DNA of 64,000 bases from Chitinophaga sp. CB10 (GTDB taxonomy: Bacteria; Bacteroidota; Bacteroidia; Chitinophagales; Chitinophagaceae). Position 1 is the first letter of the stretch. The number at the start of each line of letters is the position of its first letter. This document shows positions 62,951 to 64,000 of this stretch, piece by piece. Location of the stretch: assembly GCA_001870995.2 (NCBI GenBank), contig MLAV02000009.1:1-64000 (forward strand). Reading direction: 5' to 3'. The notes under the pieces were generated by a model. The model was not told where the DNA came from. It saw only the letters and a list, made by a program, of their open reading frames with translations, and ran no database searches. The position numbers were made by a program, and so were the translations under genes.

Positions 62951-63556
62951 TCCCGCTTCATTTTTGCGGCCGCGGGCATGTAGCCGCTTACGGATACGGC
63001 TCAACGAAACGGGCGTTACCCCCAGCATGGACGCAATATATTTATCCGGCACCCGGTTCACCACGCCCCACTTACTGTCCAGCAGGCGCAGGTATCTTTC
63101 CTCCGGCGTCAGGAACACAAATCCTTCCAGGCCTTCCAGCGCTTCTCCCAGCATCTTCATCAGGAAGTAATTACGCAGGGGCTCAAACTCCGGGTGTACT
63201 TTAAGCACCTCTTCCAGCTTGTCATAATCGATTTCCAGCATGGTCACCGGCTCCAGCGCGCGGTAAATAAAGCGGGAAGGCTGCCGCTGGATAATGCCAT
63301 CATGGGAGGCAATGAGCTGCCCTTCCCAGCGGAGGAAGAGCGTACCGTCATCCCCGCTCGACTTCTCCGCATACGCCCGTATGATCCCTTTTTCAATATA
63401 GGCCAGCTTGCGCGTGAGCTCGCCCTCCCGGATATACGCCTCCCCTTCTTCCAGCTTCACCATCCGGGTAATGGCAAACAGCGGCGCCGTATCCGCCGGC
63501 AGCACGCCGCTGAGCTCCTGTAACAATTCCTGTAAAAGACTGATTGAAAAAGACAT
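62945..63556 (-). CDS. Crp/Fnr-family transcriptional regulator
   Basis: The protein has 203 residues with an N-terminal cyclic-nucleotide-binding-type barrel (LEEGEAYIREGELTRKLAYIEKGIIRAYAEK and FLRWEGQLIASHDGIIQRQPSRFIYRALEPV) and a C-terminal winged helix (YIASMLGVTPVSLSRIRKRLHARG). The Cys residues of Fnr are missing, so it is not an iron-sulfur sensor; the effector is unknown. It lies between the antiporter gene and the hydroxylase gene, and two matching palindromes lie at its 3' end, so it may control the hydroxylase. Confidence 0.85.
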   Translation of the reverse strand: MSFSISLLQELLQELSGVLPADTAPLFAITRMVKLEEGEAYIREGELTRKLAYIEKGIIRAYAEKSSGDDGTLFLRWEGQLIASHDGIIQRQPSRFIYRALEPVTMLEIDYDKLEEVLKVHPEFEPLRNYFLMKMLGEALEGLEGFVFLTPEERYLRLLDSKWGVVNRVPDKYIASMLGVTPVSLSRIRKRLHARGRKNEAGN

Positions 63557-63583
63557 CTTTAAAATTTAACGGCAAGATAAAAA

Positions 63584-64000
63584 CTATTTCCTTTCCCGGA
63601 CCTCCGCCCCTGCCGGCTGCTGCCGCGTGAGCGTGCGTATCAGCCAGGGCAGCGAAAGCCCCTGCCCTATCAGCGATATCAATACCGCCACTACGGAAAT
63701 GAATATGATAATGTCCCGCTGCGGAAATGGCGCTCCGCCTTCCAGCGTCTTAGGCAAACCTATGGCAATCGCCAGGGATACAATGCCCCGCATCCCCGCC
63801 CAGGAGATGATCAGGCTGGTCTTATAATCCAGCAGGGCATTGGCGCTCACGCGCTTGTCCTTCCGCTGAAAAGCCCGCTGCAGGGAGCCTTTCTGCATAA
63901 ACACCCGGATCATCCGCACCACCAACGCTACGATATTGACGAGGAAAGCATAGCCGACATACAGCCATACCTTGTCAGGATCTATGTTCTTCAACACGTA
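63584..64000 (-). CDS. C-terminal part of a cation/proton antiporter (CPA1-type)
   Basis: Only the last 138 residues are in the window; the frame is open at base 64000. Visible are hydrophobic segments (LYVGYAFLVNIVALVVRMIRVF, IIIFISVVAVLISLIGQGLSLPWLI) and the conserved SWAGMRGIVSLAIAIGLP of Na+/H+ antiporters. It ends in a short charged tail. The gene lies 27 bases upstream of the Crp/Fnr gene on the same strand. Confidence 0.85.
   Translation of the reverse strand, partial: YVLKNIDPDKVWLYVGYAFLVNIVALVVRMIRVFMQKGSLQRAFQRKDKRVSANALLDYKTSLIISWAGMRGIVSLAIAIGLPKTLEGGAPFPQRDIIIFISVVAVLISLIGQGLSLPWLIRTLTRQQPAGAEVRERK

Overview
The window looks like the chromosome of a Bacteroidota bacterium, most likely a Chitinophaga-like member of the Chitinophagaceae. 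The signs are a long SprB-repeat protein with a type IX secretion (T9SS) C-terminal sorting domain, TANFOR/fibronectin surface proteins, Bacteroidota-type promoters (TTG, about 19-20 bp, then TAnnTTTG), a LigD with its phosphoesterase domain first, and moderately GC-rich genes. The organism is inferred from protein style only.

Layout. 1-300: the right end of an IS3-family element, a 20-bp copy of part of a tRNA-Ser, a terminator and tRNA-Ser(UGA). 403-11971: housekeeping and stress genes: a PhyH-type dioxygenase with a P-loop protein; a leftward set of CinA-like amidase, FAD/Rieske oxidoreductase and DNA ligase D; a MmgE/PrpD protein and a HAD phosphatase; a leftward Mqo and FAH-fold pair; and a small lipoprotein. 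12201-37645: about 25 kb of leftward genes for a contractile phage tail with no capsid, portal, terminase, integrase or replication gene. 38272-40407: a large-subunit catalase. 40593-61858: a leftward cluster of surface and secreted proteins. 62082-64000: a membrane hydroxylase, a Crp/Fnr regulator and the end of a cation/proton antiporter.

The tail locus is the main candidate for an undescribed system. In transcription order it has a small winged-helix-like protein, several short unknowns, a lysis group (membrane coiled-coil protein, single-protein spanin, N-acetylmuramidase), then a second promoter and the particle genes: terminator-like protein, sheath, tube, two assembly chaperones, tape measure, hub fused to an M15 peptidase, spike, wedge proteins including gpJ and gpI types, three proteins sharing one N-terminal module, a glycosyltransferase-like gene among them, a collar-type fibre and a last small protein. 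Lysis genes plus a tape measure, and the absence of the AAA+ ATPase found in extracellular contractile injection systems, point to an R-type tailocin rather than an eCIS or T6SS. This is inferred from gene content.

The 41-62 kb cluster appears to be one long transcription unit: outer-membrane barrel, TANFOR/Fn3 protein, a 1071-residue exported protein ending in a PD-(D/E)XK-like nuclease motif, a leaderless beta-propeller protein placed as an immunity gene would be, a 1489-residue exported protein, an Fn3 protein and the SprB-repeat T9SS cargo, closed by a strong terminator. It reads as a surface apparatus that may deliver or display a polymorphic toxin.
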